Below, one piece after another: positions 9,514 through 18,398 of a stretch of 64,000 bases of DNA. Made by a program: the position numbers and the translations under genes. The DNA comes from Hwanghaeella sp964350445 (GTDB taxonomy: Bacteria > Pseudomonadota > Alphaproteobacteria > UBA8366 > Aestuariispiraceae): assembly GCA_964350445.1 (NCBI GenBank), contig CAYGKA010000010.1:1-64000 (forward strand), in the 5' to 3' direction. The notes under the pieces were generated by a model, which was not told where the DNA came from, ran no database searches, and saw nothing but the letters and a program-made list of their open reading frames with translations. Each line of letters opens with the position of its first letter. Positions within the stretch are counted from its first letter, which is position 1.

Positions 9514-10734
9514 ATGACATTCGACCTTTCCGATCCCGTTGCCCTCGCCATCGGCGGCGGCGTTCTGGTCGTGATCCTGGCGGTTGCCTGGTTCGCGAGC
9601 CAGCAAGGCAAGCGCGCGGCGGAGGCCCAGGCGGCGGCCCTGCGTCACATGCTGGAGAACCAATCGGAACTGGCCGGCCGCCTCGCTCAATTGGCGGAGC
9701 AGAACGCGAACGGGCAGATGAACCTGCAGGGCTCCGTTTCCGAACGCCTGCAGGCGCAGGAGCGCGCGATCACGAAAACGCTTGAGGAACGTCTCGCCGA
9801 CCTCAATCGCCGCATGGGCGAGAGCATGCAGAAGCAATCGACGCAGACACACACGACCATCGGGGAGTTGAAGGAACGCCTGGGCGCCATCAACGCGGCG
9901 CAGGAGCGGATCACCAAATTAAGTGAACAGGTGGTGAGCTTGCAGGACGTGTTGAGCAACAAACAGGCGCGCGGCGGTTTCGGAGAGATCCAACTGGAGG
10001 ACCAGGTGAAAGGCGCCCTGCCGCCGTCGGCCTATCAATTTCAGGCGGTGCTGTCGAACCAGACGCGGGCCGACTGCCTGCTGAAATTGCCGAACCCGCC
10101 GGGGCCGATCGTTGTCGATTCCAAATTTCCACTGGAAGGGTTCAACGCCATCCGCAACACGCCGGACGGGGACGACCGCACCCGGGCGCGAAAAGCCTTT
10201 GGCCGGGACGTCATGGTTCATGTGAAGGCGATCGCGGAGAAATACATCCTTCCCGGCGAGACAGCCGATTGCGCGCTGCTCTTCCTGCCCTCCGAAGCGG
10301 TCTATGCGGAACTGCACGCGGAATTGCCGGATGTGGTGGAGAAGTCCCATAACTTGCGGGTCTACATCACATCCCCCACCACCCTGATGGCGCTGCTGAA
10401 TACGATCCGCGCCGTCCTAAAGGACACGCAGATGCGGGAACAGGCGGGGCTGATCCAGAAGGAGGTGCGCAAGCTGAACGAAGACGTCGGCCGCCTGACC
10501 GACCGGGTCGGCAAGCTGCGCCGGAACTTCGACACAGCCCATTCCGCGATCAAGGAAATCGAAACCTCGACCGAGAAGATCACCAAGCGCGCGGAGAAGA
10601 TCGAAGCCGTGGAACTGGCCGAGGTCGACGCGCTTGAAGCGCCGGACGCAACCGGCGCCGCCGCGCAAACAGGCAAACCCGATCGCCCGCAGCCGGCCCT
10701 TGGCCTTGTCGAAGGCGGGGGCAGCAAGGGATGA
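9514..10734 (+). CDS. rmuC: DNA recombination protein RmuC
   Basis: A membrane-anchored RmuC-family protein implicated in limiting DNA inversions and recombination at short repeats. One N-terminal TM (~residues 9-27) is followed by a long coiled coil (~30-145) and the conserved RmuC nuclease-like domain (ARGGFGEIQLEDQVKGALP, ~153; VVDSKFPLEGF; CALLFLPSEAVYAEL). 406 aa from ATG 9514; a TTG at 9505, three codons earlier in frame, is an alternative. The stop overlaps the next start (ATGA at 10731), so the VOC gene is coupled. Confidence 0.92.
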   Translation: MTFDLSDPVALAIGGGVLVVILAVAWFASQQGKRAAEAQAAALRHMLENQSELAGRLAQLAEQNANGQMNLQGSVSERLQAQERAITKTLEERLADLNRRMGESMQKQSTQTHTTIGELKERLGAINAAQERITKLSEQVVSLQDVLSNKQARGGFGEIQLEDQVKGALPPSAYQFQAVLSNQTRADCLLKLPNPPGPIVVDSKFPLEGFNAIRNTPDGDDRTRARKAFGRDVMVHVKAIAEKYILPGETADCALLFLPSEAVYAELHAELPDVVEKSHNLRVYITSPTTLMALLNTIRAVLKDTQMREQAGLIQKEVRKLNEDVGRLTDRVGKLRRNFDTAHSAIKEIETSTEKITKRAEKIEAVELAEVDALEAPDATGAAAQTGKPDRPQPALGLVEGGGSKG

Positions 10735-11159
10735 CGGCCCCAATCCGGTTCCTGACCCTGGACCACCTGGTCATCCGCTGCGCGGACTTGAGCCTGATGC
10801 AGGAATTCTACGGCGGTGTTCTGGGCTGCAAACTGGAACGCGCGCTGGAAGAACAGGGACTGTATCAGTATCGCGCCGGCGCGGCGCTGATCGATCTGGT
10901 CGATATCGCTAAACCCATCGGCAAGGGTCCGGCACCCGACCCCGTCCGGCGCAACATGGCCCATTTCTGCCTGCGCATCGAAGACGCCGATTGGAGCGCC
11001 ATGATCGCACATTTCCGAGAAAATGGGATTGATATAGACGACGCGCCCGGCCGCCGCTACGGCGCCGACGGACAAGGCCAGTCGATCTACCTGCGCGATC
11101 CGGAAGGCAACGAGGTCGAACTCAAGATGTCCCCTGAACCGGGGACGATGATCAGGTGA
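10731..11159 (+). CDS. VOC (glyoxalase/bleomycin-resistance) family protein
   Basis: A 142-aa single vicinal-oxygen-chelate fold. It begins LTLDHLVIRCADL (first metal-ligand His) and ends YLRDPEGNEVELK, the conserved C-terminal strand with the last Glu ligand. Such proteins act as metal-dependent lyases, dioxygenases or resistance proteins; the substrate is not deducible. It is translationally coupled to rmuC by a 4-bp overlap. Confidence 0.85.
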   Translation: MTAPIRFLTLDHLVIRCADLSLMQEFYGGVLGCKLERALEEQGLYQYRAGAALIDLVDIAKPIGKGPAPDPVRRNMAHFCLRIEDADWSAMIAHFRENGIDIDDAPGRRYGADGQGQSIYLRDPEGNEVELKMSPEPGTMIR

Positions 11160-11509
11160 TGTAATATCCAATTTGCGTCGGTTTAATTGGATGAAGGCTC
11201 CGTACCGAACTCATCAAATCGCGTCACACTGCTTGTATGTTTTTTTCGGTGACGGTTTACTTTTTATTGTCAGCGTGCGGCACGAAGCCAGTCCGGATAG
11301 GGTCGCACGGCGTTGCGCGAACAGACCGCCGCACCTCTCTATCGGACGCGTCCCAAACCCCATCCTTGGGAGCTTCCGGGGCGCATCCCAGACCGGGCCC
11401 CTGTGATGCTCGTCATTTCGCCCTTTCTTTACAGCAAATCATGTTACGCTAGTGCTTTGAATGGAACCAATTTACGCCGTATTGGCGAGTTAATCCTGGG
11501 AGATTCATT
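11160..11509. other. 350-bp spacer upstream of the histone-like gene
   Basis: No convincing gene is seen. Just after the VOC stop there is an 8-bp inverted repeat, ATCCAATT (11166-11173) and AATTGGAT (11185-11192), without a T-tract. The rest is more AT-rich than the neighbours, with T-runs near 11240 and 11425, and should hold the promoter of the gene starting at 11510. A small RNA here cannot be excluded. Confidence 0.4.
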
Positions 11510-12277
11510 ATGGCTAAGAAACCGGCTGCTTCAGCCCGTCGTGGCAAGAGCGATGAAAAGGCGAAGGTCACCAAGAAAGCCGCCGCCAAGAAGGCAGGTG
11601 TGAAAAAGGCTGTGGCTAAGAAGTCCGCAGCGAAGAAGGCTGTGACCAAAAAGGCAGCCGCGAAGAAGGCTGTGGCCAAAAAGTCCGTCGCGAAAAAGAG
11701 CGCTGTGAAGAAATCCGGCGCGAAAAAGGGTGCGGTCAAAAAGGCCGCTGCAAAGAAGTCCGCTGTCAAGAAATCCGCGGCAAAGAAGACCGTCGCCAAA
11801 AAGGGTGCCGTCAAGAAGGCCCCCGCCAAGAAAGGCGCTGTCAAGAAATCTGCGGCGAAGAAAGCCGTCGCTAAAAAGGGCGCGGTCAAGAAGGCTGCTG
11901 CCAAGAAGGGCACCGTAAAGAAGGCAGCGGCCAAGAAGACCGCGCCGAAATCGGGTATGGCCAAGGTAGCGGCGGCTCGCAAAGCCAAACTCGCAAAGGC
12001 CGCGGTGGCGAAAGCAATTGTCCGCAAAGCCAATCAGGAACGCGCATCGGTTCGGAAGGCAACAGCCAAGAAGCCGATGGCGAAAAAGGCCGCCGCCCGC
12101 AAAGCCGCCGCCGCGAAAGCCGCAAAGGAAAAGGCGATCGTTCAAAAGGCCGGCAAGGAACGCGCCACCGCCCGAAAGGCGGCGGTAAAGAAATCGATCG
12201 CGAAAAAGGCGGCAAAGGGCAAGGCCGCGGCCAAACGCGCTTCGCTGAAGAAAGCGATCGTGAAGAAGAAAACGTGA
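11510..12277 (+). CDS. Histone H1-like Lys/Ala-repeat DNA-binding protein
   Basis: A 255-aa protein made almost wholly of Lys, Ala and Val with scattered Ser/Arg, in loose repeats of the type KKAVAKK, KKSAVKK and KKGAVKK. From residue ~145 the lysine blocks become Arg-containing (ARKAKLAKAAV). This matches eukaryotic H1-tail-like bacterial proteins (AlgP/AlgR3, Hc2-like), which bind and condense DNA through charge. The start ATG at 11510 follows GGGAG at 6-nt spacing. It is convergent with the DUF4139 gene, 6 bp away. The repetitive DNA makes length variation between strains likely. Confidence 0.85.
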   Translation: MAKKPAASARRGKSDEKAKVTKKAAAKKAGVKKAVAKKSAAKKAVTKKAAAKKAVAKKSVAKKSAVKKSGAKKGAVKKAAAKKSAVKKSAAKKTVAKKGAVKKAPAKKGAVKKSAAKKAVAKKGAVKKAAAKKGTVKKAAAKKTAPKSGMAKVAAARKAKLAKAAVAKAIVRKANQERASVRKATAKKPMAKKAAARKAAAAKAAKEKAIVQKAGKERATARKAAVKKSIAKKAAKGKAAAKRASLKKAIVKKKT

Positions 12278-12283
12278 CGGTGG

Positions 12284-13738
12284 TTACGGCCTGACCGAAT
12301 AGCGGAAGGCAAGGGTAACCTCGCCGTTTGCCGGGACCTCGACGGTCCAGACCGCCTCGCCTGCACTCTTCACCGCATGCGGGGCGGTTTCGTCCAGGAT
12401 GGTCCATTCGCCGTAGAAGTTCTCCACCACCTCGACTTTGGCCGGGGTCGGTTTCGCGTTCTTCATGGTGATCTCGTTCGCCGCTTCGAATTCACCCTGG
12501 TTGCCGATCCGTCGGTAGGCGGTCTGTTTGCGTTCGGCGGTGATGTCGAACGTTTTCCCCAGGCTGAGTTCCACATCCTGACCGACAGCGAGGTGACCGA
12601 CGCGGTCCTCCCCCAGCAGCGCCGTGGTCGGCGCCCCATCGTCATAGACCCGCACAAGCCCTGCGGGGAGCGGAAGACCGAGGCCGTCCGCTTCTGAGTT
12701 CTCGAAGCTGAGCAGGATTTCCGGCCGTAACACATCCGCTCCGCCAGGAGAGCGTCGAACCTGCTGAATGCTGTTCGGCTGCAACCGGTAGAGCCGTTCC
12801 ACGGCGACCGTCTTCCCGGCGGTCAGGGGAATTTTTATTTCCTCGCTATCCGGAACATTAACGAGGCCTTGTATCTCGTATTTGTGGTAGTCGTGCAGGG
12901 ACGACTGTTCGGGGGCTGCGCCGCTATCCGACGCTTCCATCGCCATCGCCCGCATCGGTACCGCCGCGCGCAGAACGGGGGCGGATTTTCGGTTCACTTC
13001 GCCGGCAACCAGTGCCACCGACGCGTTATCGAAAGTTATTCCCGACCGATTGGAAATCGTCGCGGAGCCTTGGAACGCCATCTGGGTTCCATCCGCGGAC
13101 AATGTCGCTGTATAGGACGCCAGCCAATCGATGCCGCCGGTCAGATACCGCAGCGCCATCGTCCGCTCGGCCGATTCGTCGCCTGTGTTGGCCGAAGAAA
13201 CGCCAACCGTCACGCGGCCGTCCTCGGCCAGCCCTTCCGGCACGGTTTCGAAGCCCGGATAGCCGGGCGGATTGATCTGCACCAACCCGTCCATCAGCAC
13301 CGCGACACCACCCTCAACGCTCAACAGCTGTGCTTGGCTTTCGAGACGTTCGCCCGTTTGCGGATCGACCGTGATCCAACGGATCATCCGGCCGACATGG
13401 CGCTTGAGCAGGGTTTGCAGGTCCAGCCGTTCCAGAGAGAAACGCTGTGACGTGATCGAGGCTCCTTCCAGCGCGACCGACAGGCTGTCGCGCTGAAGCC
13501 CGTCCGGCAGACCGCTGATCGTCAGGACGGCATTGCCCGCAGGCAGGGAAGCCGCGCGCCGCTCGGAAACGACGGCGGAACCGTTGGAATAGAGTGTCAG
13601 GCCCAACGCGTTGCGCGCTTCCGCACTGACCTCGACCGCGTCCTGTGCCAGGACAGCGGAGCTTAAAAGCGACTGTACGGCAAACACCCCGGCAAGGGCG
13701 GTCGCCGCCAGGAACGCCGTTCGGATCATGGTCGTCAT
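12284..13738 (-). CDS. DUF4139 domain protein, secreted
   Basis: A 484-aa protein with a signal peptide (cleavage after LSSAVLA, ~residue 31). It shows the beta-rich architecture of DUF4139 proteins: N-terminal LTLYSNGSAVVSERR, a middle GGIDWLASYTATL and a C-terminal KTFDITAERKQ. The function of the family is not settled. It is the second gene of a pair: its ATG overlaps the stop of the upstream amidotransferase gene (4 bp). Confidence 0.78.
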   Translation of the reverse strand: MTTMIRTAFLAATALAGVFAVQSLLSSAVLAQDAVEVSAEARNALGLTLYSNGSAVVSERRAASLPAGNAVLTISGLPDGLQRDSLSVALEGASITSQRFSLERLDLQTLLKRHVGRMIRWITVDPQTGERLESQAQLLSVEGGVAVLMDGLVQINPPGYPGFETVPEGLAEDGRVTVGVSSANTGDESAERTMALRYLTGGIDWLASYTATLSADGTQMAFQGSATISNRSGITFDNASVALVAGEVNRKSAPVLRAAVPMRAMAMEASDSGAAPEQSSLHDYHKYEIQGLVNVPDSEEIKIPLTAGKTVAVERLYRLQPNSIQQVRRSPGGADVLRPEILLSFENSEADGLGLPLPAGLVRVYDDGAPTTALLGEDRVGHLAVGQDVELSLGKTFDITAERKQTAYRRIGNQGEFEAANEITMKNAKPTPAKVEVVENFYGEWTILDETAPHAVKSAGEAVWTVEVPANGEVTLAFRYSVRP

Positions 13739-14490
13739 TTGAGCACCCCCGTGCCTGTCAGGAAGTTCCAGAAGATTTTCGGTGCGCCGGGCGTGGGCGT
13801 ATAGCGATCGGCGAAATCGCCGTCTTCTTCCCCACCCCAGGAAGCGGCGAAGGTCTTGTCGTCCGCTTCCGGATGGAATTGGACGGAGTACCAGTTGCCG
13901 CCGTGGTCGAGCGCCATGGCCGGCATTCTATCATCCGCCGCCAGGACGGTGAAATCGCCGGGCGGATTGCTCACCCGCTCGTAATTACCGAAGTGAAAGA
14001 CCGGGTCATCGCCCATGTCTTGAAACAGGAAATGCCCGCGCCCCTGCTCGGTCAAGGTGACGGTTTGCGTGCTCGCCATCGGCCCGTTCGGGATGGTCTC
14101 AACACCCGCACCGTCAATCGTGGACATCAATTGATGACCGCCGCAGATGCCGAAGACGGGCGTTTGCCGCGCGCGCGGCCCCTTCAGCCAATCCTTCAAG
14201 GCGGCCTGCCAGGGGCGGTCGTCATGCACGGAATGATAACTGCCGCCGATGATGACGGCGTCATAGTCTTCGGCGCGGGGCAGGCTCTCTCCCCGTGTCA
14301 GATGCACGCCTGAGAAATCCACGACCTCCAGCAACCCGTTCCTGGCCAGCATGGAGCGGAACCAAAACACTTCGTCGTCGCCACCCTCGATCTCGGCGTA
14401 GATCGCCGGATCGTAGCGCCCCGGTTCGCCGATCATCGAGACGAACAGCAGCGCCGGTCTGGCCTTGGTCCCCTTCGGTGCTTCACCCAC
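13735..14490 (-). CDS. Class I glutamine amidotransferase-like protein
   Basis: A stand-alone GATase1 domain of 251 aa. Nucleophile elbow FGICGGHQLM (Cys ~120) and the His-Glu of the triad in VQFHPEAD (~207) are present, so it should be catalytically competent. Related proteins include gamma-glutamyl-putrescine hydrolase-like and GMP-synthase-like GATases; no synthetase partner is adjacent. It overlaps the DUF4139 gene (ATGA), forming a two-gene unit. The start ATG at 14490 could instead be Met19. Confidence 0.8.
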   Translation of the reverse strand: MGEAPKGTKARPALLFVSMIGEPGRYDPAIYAEIEGGDDEVFWFRSMLARNGLLEVVDFSGVHLTRGESLPRAEDYDAVIIGGSYHSVHDDRPWQAALKDWLKGPRARQTPVFGICGGHQLMSTIDGAGVETIPNGPMASTQTVTLTEQGRGHFLFQDMGDDPVFHFGNYERVSNPPGDFTVLAADDRMPAMALDHGGNWYSVQFHPEADDKTFAASWGGEEDGDFADRYTPTPGAPKIFWNFLTGTGVLK

Positions 14491-14572
14491 GATAAACGTA
14501 CCTCATGAAAAGACAGCGACCGCACGATAACGGCCGATTATGGCATTTGAAGGGCATCCGGGGCAGGGTTTG

Positions 14573-15160
14573 TCAGCCGAGCGCCCGCCGGGCCTGCAAG
14601 GCCGCGCTCAACGTGCCGTCGTCCAGATAATCCAATTCGCCCCCCACCGGGACGCCATGGGCCAGACGCGTCACCGCCACACCGGTCGGCGCAAGCCTTT
14701 CTATGATGTAATGCGCCGTGGTCTGTCCTTCCACCGTCAGGTTGGTGGCGAGGATGACTTCCTTGACCTCGGCCGAGCAGCGCTCAACCAGGGCGGAGAT
14801 GTTGAGGTCCTCGGGCCCGACCCCGTCGATGGCGGAAAGCACCCCACCCAAAACGTGATAGCGCCCCTTGAAAGAGGCCGTCCGTTCCAAAGCCCATAGA
14901 TCGGCCACCTGCTCGACAACGCAGAGCACGGATGCATCGCGGTTCGGATTGCCACAGACGCCACAGGGATCGACGGTATCAAGATTGCCGCAGGTGCCGC
15001 AGATCTTGATCGCTTCGCTGGCATCCTTCAAAGCCTGGGCCAAAGGCTGCATAAGGCTTTCGCGCCGGTTGATCATGTGGAGCGCGGCGCGGCGCGCCGA
15101 ACGGGGCCCAAGCCCGGGCAGCCTGGACAACAGCTGAATGACGCGTTCAATTTCGTTCAT
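14573..15160 (-). CDS. recR: Recombination mediator RecR
   Basis: RecFOR-pathway protein that helps load RecA at gaps. N-terminal helix-hairpin-helix (LLSRLPGLGPRSARRAALH, ~8-27), C4 zinc finger (CGTCGNLD...CGVCGNP, ~54-72) and Toprim domain (LCVVEQVADLWALE, ~78; NLTVEGQTTAHYI). 195 aa, normal. It is in the conserved order dnaX-ybaB-recR. Confidence 0.97.
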   Translation of the reverse strand: MNEIERVIQLLSRLPGLGPRSARRAALHMINRRESLMQPLAQALKDASEAIKICGTCGNLDTVDPCGVCGNPNRDASVLCVVEQVADLWALERTASFKGRYHVLGGVLSAIDGVGPEDLNISALVERCSAEVKEVILATNLTVEGQTTAHYIIERLAPTGVAVTRLAHGVPVGGELDYLDDGTLSAALQARRALG

Positions 15161-15207
15161 GGTCCTCAGAAAACCCCAGCGGTTTCGCCGCTTTCACGAC
15201 ACAGCTG

Positions 15208-15534
15208 TCAGAAGGGCAGTTTGACGCCCGGCGGCAATTGCAGCCCGCCCATGATCTTCTGAGTCTCTTCCTGTGTAAAAGCGTCTGCCTTCTGGCGCGC
15301 GTCGTTGACCGCGGCCGCGACCAAGTCCTCAAGAACTTCCCGGTCGTCCGGAACGATCAAGCCGGGATCGATCTGAATCCGGCGCACTTCGCCCTTGCCG
15401 GTCATGATCACCGTGACCATCCCACCGCCGGAAGCGCCCGTCACCTCCGCTTCGGCCAGTCGGTCCTGCATCTCCTGCATCTTGGTTTGGACTTCCTGGG
15501 CCTGCTTCATCATCTGGCCGAGGTTCTTCATCAT
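15208..15534 (-). CDS. YbaB/EbfC nucleoid-associated protein
   Basis: A small DNA-binding protein, 108 aa from the Met-Met at 15534. N-terminal helix KNLGQMMKQAQEVQTKMQEM, Gly-rich strand TGASGGGMVTVIMTGKGE, and C-terminal AVNDARQKADAFTQEETQKI. The reading frame extends 10 codons further upstream, but the conserved family N-terminus starts here. It sits between dnaX and recR in the usual cluster. Confidence 0.95.
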   Translation of the reverse strand: MMKNLGQMMKQAQEVQTKMQEMQDRLAEAEVTGASGGGMVTVIMTGKGEVRRIQIDPGLIVPDDREVLEDLVAAAVNDARQKADAFTQEETQKIMGGLQLPPGVKLPF

Positions 15535-15580
15535 GGCCAAGCTCCTTGCTTCATAGGCTTGCACATCGCCGCGGCTGAGG

Positions 15581-17497
15581 TCAGTCCGCGTCCAATTCGT
15601 CGTCTAGGCCGTCCTCGGACGGGTCGATGACACCGTCTTCTGCGGGGTTATCCCCGGCAGCGGCCTCCGGCACTTCGGGGGCGACCACCTTCTTGATCTT
15701 GGCGCCCGGGAAGGCATGCATCACGGCTTGGACCAGCGGGTCCTGACCGGCGGCGTCGAAACGCGCCTGCTCGGCCGCCTGGCGAACTTCCGCAACGGTA
15801 GGCTGGCCCTTTTCGCTGCTGATGGAGACGACCCAACGGGCGTCGAACCAACGGTGCAGCAAACCCGCGAGGCGGTTGGTGATGTCCTTCGGCGCGGCGC
15901 CGGTGGGCCGCAGGTCGATCCGCCCCGCCTCGAACCGGACCAGATGGACGTCGTGAACCAAATGCTTCAACAGCCGGCCTTCGCGCCGGTCTTCCAACAA
16001 TTTCAAAAGGTCGTCGAAACTGTTCAGCGGGACGGTATCGGGCAGTTTGGCGGGCGCGGGCTGATCCTCGACCGGGGCGCGTTCAGGCTCCGGTGAGCCG
16101 CCATAGGACGGGCGGCCGTTGGAGACAAGCGCCATGGCCGGTACCCTCCCGCCATTTCCAGGGCCGCCATTTCCAGGGCCGCCATTTCCAGGGCCACCAT
16201 TTCCAGAGCCACCATTGCCGGTGCCGGAATCGACGTGGGACGACGAAACCGCGCTCGCGCTGCCGGCACTGCCGCCGTTGCCCCCTGCACTGCCGCCACC
16301 GGTTGGCGCAGCGCCCGGGCCCGCCGCGGCGTTCTGCTTCAGCCGCTGCACCAAGTCGCCCGGCGGCGGTAGGTCGGCGGCGTGAATCAGGCGGATGATG
16401 ACCATTTCGGCGGCCTGGATCGGGCTTGGCGCGTTGCGAGTCTCCCCCAATCCCTTCAACAGCATTTGCCAGGTCCGCGACAGATGCGCCATGCCGAGCT
16501 TGCCGGCCATCTCCGCTGCGCGCGTCTTCTCCAACTCGGGCGTGGACGTCTTTTCCGCCAGTTCCGGCGACAGCTTCAGGCGCGTCAGCCAATGGCAGAC
16601 ATCCAGCATGTCCTGCAGCACGACGATCGGGTCCGCGCCGGAATCGTACATATCGTTTACCAAGTCCAAGGCGGCCGGGGCATCGCCCCGCATCACCGCG
16701 TCGAACAGGTCGTAGACCCGCGACCGGTCGGCAAGGCCCAGCATGTCGCGAACCCGGTCGCCGGTCACGGCACCATCGGCCAATGCAATGGCTTGATCCA
16801 GTATCGACAAACCGTCCCGGACCGACCCGTCAGCGGCACGGCTGACCATGGCGAGCGCTTCGTCCTCGACCTCCCGGTCTTCCTGCTCGCAGATCCATCG
16901 GAAATACGCGATGAGTTGTTCCAGCGGCACGCGGCGCAGGTCGAAACGCTGGCAGCGGCTCAACACCGTCACGGGAACCTTACGGATTTCCGTTGTCGCG
17001 AAGATGAACTTCACATGTTCGGGCGGCTCTTCCAGCGTCTTCAGCAACGCGTTGAACGCATTGCGGGACAGCATGTGTACTTCGTCGAGGACGTAGACCT
17101 TGTAGCGCGCGGCCACCGGCCGGTAGCGCACGCCGTCGATCAGTTCGCGGATATCGTCGACGCCCGTCCGGCTGGCCGCATCCATTTCCTGGACGTCGAC
17201 ATGGCGGTCCTCGGCGATCGCGATGCAGTTGTCGCACACACCGCAGGGATCGGGCGTCGGCCCGCCCTTGCCGTCGGGACCGGTGCAGTTCAGCGCCTTG
17301 GCGATGATGCGCGCCGTCGTCGTCTTGCCCACGCCGCGCACGCCGGTCAGCATGAAGGCTTGGGCGATCCGGCCGCTATTGATGGCATTGGTGAGAATTC
17401 GGACCAGGGCTTCCTGGCCAATCATGGACTGGAAGTCCTTCGGCCGGTATTTCCGGGCGAGAACGCGGTAGGCCGGTGCTGGCTGTTCGTCAGACAT
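15581..17497 (-). CDS. dnaX: DNA polymerase III subunits gamma and tau
   Basis: Clamp-loader ATPase, 638 aa. Walker A GVRGVGKTTTARIIAKAL (~53), zinc motif with CGVCDNC (~91), Walker B DEVHMLS (~130), sensor-1 FIFATTE. Domain III is followed by a Gly/Asn/Ser-rich linker (~400-455) containing GNGGP pentapeptide repeats, then the tau-type C-terminal domain. No obvious A-rich slippery sequence for gamma production was noticed. It is transcribed from the SRP RNA side; three 18-bp repeats lie just upstream of the ATG. Confidence 0.97.
   Translation of the reverse strand: MSDEQPAPAYRVLARKYRPKDFQSMIGQEALVRILTNAINSGRIAQAFMLTGVRGVGKTTTARIIAKALNCTGPDGKGGPTPDPCGVCDNCIAIAEDRHVDVQEMDAASRTGVDDIRELIDGVRYRPVAARYKVYVLDEVHMLSRNAFNALLKTLEEPPEHVKFIFATTEIRKVPVTVLSRCQRFDLRRVPLEQLIAYFRWICEQEDREVEDEALAMVSRAADGSVRDGLSILDQAIALADGAVTGDRVRDMLGLADRSRVYDLFDAVMRGDAPAALDLVNDMYDSGADPIVVLQDMLDVCHWLTRLKLSPELAEKTSTPELEKTRAAEMAGKLGMAHLSRTWQMLLKGLGETRNAPSPIQAAEMVIIRLIHAADLPPPGDLVQRLKQNAAAGPGAAPTGGGSAGGNGGSAGSASAVSSSHVDSGTGNGGSGNGGPGNGGPGNGGPGNGGRVPAMALVSNGRPSYGGSPEPERAPVEDQPAPAKLPDTVPLNSFDDLLKLLEDRREGRLLKHLVHDVHLVRFEAGRIDLRPTGAAPKDITNRLAGLLHRWFDARWVVSISSEKGQPTVAEVRQAAEQARFDAAGQDPLVQAVMHAFPGAKIKKVVAPEVPEAAAGDNPAEDGVIDPSEDGLDDELDAD
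16151..16225. repeat. 15-bp coding minisatellite inside dnaX
   Basis: Five head-to-tail 15-bp units: three identical (GCCATTTCCAGGGCC on +) at 16151, 16166 and 16181, then two degenerate ones at 16196 and 16211. Read on the minus strand they encode GNGGP-type pentapeptides in the flexible linker before the tau C-terminal domain. The unit is a multiple of 3, so copy-number change keeps frame. Confidence 0.9.
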
Positions 17498-17523
17498 CAG
17501 GAATACGCGGTCTCTATCCTTTT

Positions 17524-17577
17524 CGGAACTACTCCGGTGCTCGGAACCACTCCGGATTTAGAACCACTCCGGGGACG
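17524..17577. repeat. Three 18-bp direct repeats between SRP RNA and dnaX
   Basis: Units at 17524, 17542 and 17560 share the core GGAAC(T/C)ACTCCGG with an exact 18-bp period; the third unit begins AGAACC. They lie 27 bp upstream of the dnaX start codon, within the spacer between the SRP RNA 3' end and dnaX. They may be protein-binding iterons or a slippage-born minisatellite. Confidence 0.8.
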
Positions 17578-17602
17578 CCGTCGCTAGGCGCTAAGATTAA
17601 GC

Positions 17603-17700
17603 GGAAGGCCGAACTGACGACCCGGACAGAAACTCGTTACGGCTGCTTCCTTCCGGACCTGACCGGGTTGGCGAGGAGTCCGTCCGCCAGCCGACCTTCC
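17603..17700 (-). ncRNA. ffs: Signal recognition particle 4.5S RNA
   Basis: RNA scaffold of the SRP, which binds Ffh. The minus strand carries the near-invariant core GGTCAGGTCCGGAAGGAAGC, the GGAA-tetraloop domain IV. Ends are set by the terminal helix: 5' GGAAGGTC pairs with 3' GGCCTTCC over 8 bp (one G-U), giving ~98 nt. It lies directly upstream of dnaX, a common arrangement in proteobacteria. Confidence 0.95.
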
Positions 17701-17706
17701 GCCCCA

Positions 17707-17735
17707 TATATCGGGTATCGTACCCCGAGTCTCAA
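17707..17735 (-). promoter_or_regulatory. Promoter of the SRP RNA gene
   Basis: On the minus strand, -35 TTGAGA (17730-17735) and -10 GATATA (17707-17712) with a 17-bp spacer. The predicted start falls at about 17700, exactly the 5' end deduced from the RNA's terminal helix. Confidence 0.75.
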
Positions 17736-17945
17736 GCGAAAGATTCCAGGCGATTGCCCATAAACCGATATGGCACGGGCCGACCCTCGACCCGCCGAAG
17801 GAAATTTGGGCGTATCGATAAATCCTCGTCACCATGCATCCTTTCGGCTGCTTGGGATTTGGCGAAAATCGACGCAACATTGTCATTCATGCCAAAAGGC
17901 AAAAAGCGCATAAAGGGATACTCCGACAATCAACGGGAGTGCGAC

Positions 17946-18260
17946 ATGCTCGAACTGAGACCCAATTGCGAACTGTGCGACTGCGACCTGCCGCCCGATT
18001 CCGCCGAAGCGAGGATTTGCAGCTACGAATGCACATACTGCGCAACCTGCGCCGATACGGAATTACAGAATGTCTGCCCAAAATGCGGCGGCGACTTCGT
18101 ACCCCGGCCCATCCGGCCGCGGAAATCTTGGCGGGCGGACAGAAATTTGGGCCTTGGCCATCATCCCGCTGGCACGAAACGGGTGCATACCCCGTTTTCC
18201 CGGGAAGACATTCGGCACTTCGTCGCCGGCATCAAGGACTTGCCGCCGCAGGACCGATAG
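17946..18260 (+). CDS. DUF1272 family small zinc-ribbon protein
   Basis: 104 aa. The N-terminal half is a Cys-rich double zinc motif (MLELRPNCELCDCDLPPDS, then CSYECTYCATCA and CPKCGGDF), matching DUF1272. The C-terminal ~45 residues are basic and less conserved (SREDIRHFVAGIKDLPP). Start ATG 17946 is chosen because the family begins MLELRP; the open frame continues upstream. Biochemical function unknown. It is divergent from the SRP RNA. Confidence 0.8.
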   Translation: MLELRPNCELCDCDLPPDSAEARICSYECTYCATCADTELQNVCPKCGGDFVPRPIRPRKSWRADRNLGLGHHPAGTKRVHTPFSREDIRHFVAGIKDLPPQDR

Positions 18261-18398
18261 GGCGAAACCGCAGCGCCGGTTCCGTTCGCCGCGGTTATCA
18301 TGCTGTCCGGCCGGGCGTTGCCGGAACCACGCAACCGTGTCACTTTCTCGGACCACAGTCCGCAGCGACTCAAGCAACAAGAAATTCAGCGAAACGCC

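Noticed and set aside
16151..16225. CRISPR-like repeat array
   Set aside because: Contiguous 15-bp units without spacers, inside a coding region; a minisatellite.
16382..17587. 401-codon plus-strand frame opposite dnaX
   Set aside because: Fully antisense to conserved clamp-loader motifs; composition typical of GC-rich shadows.
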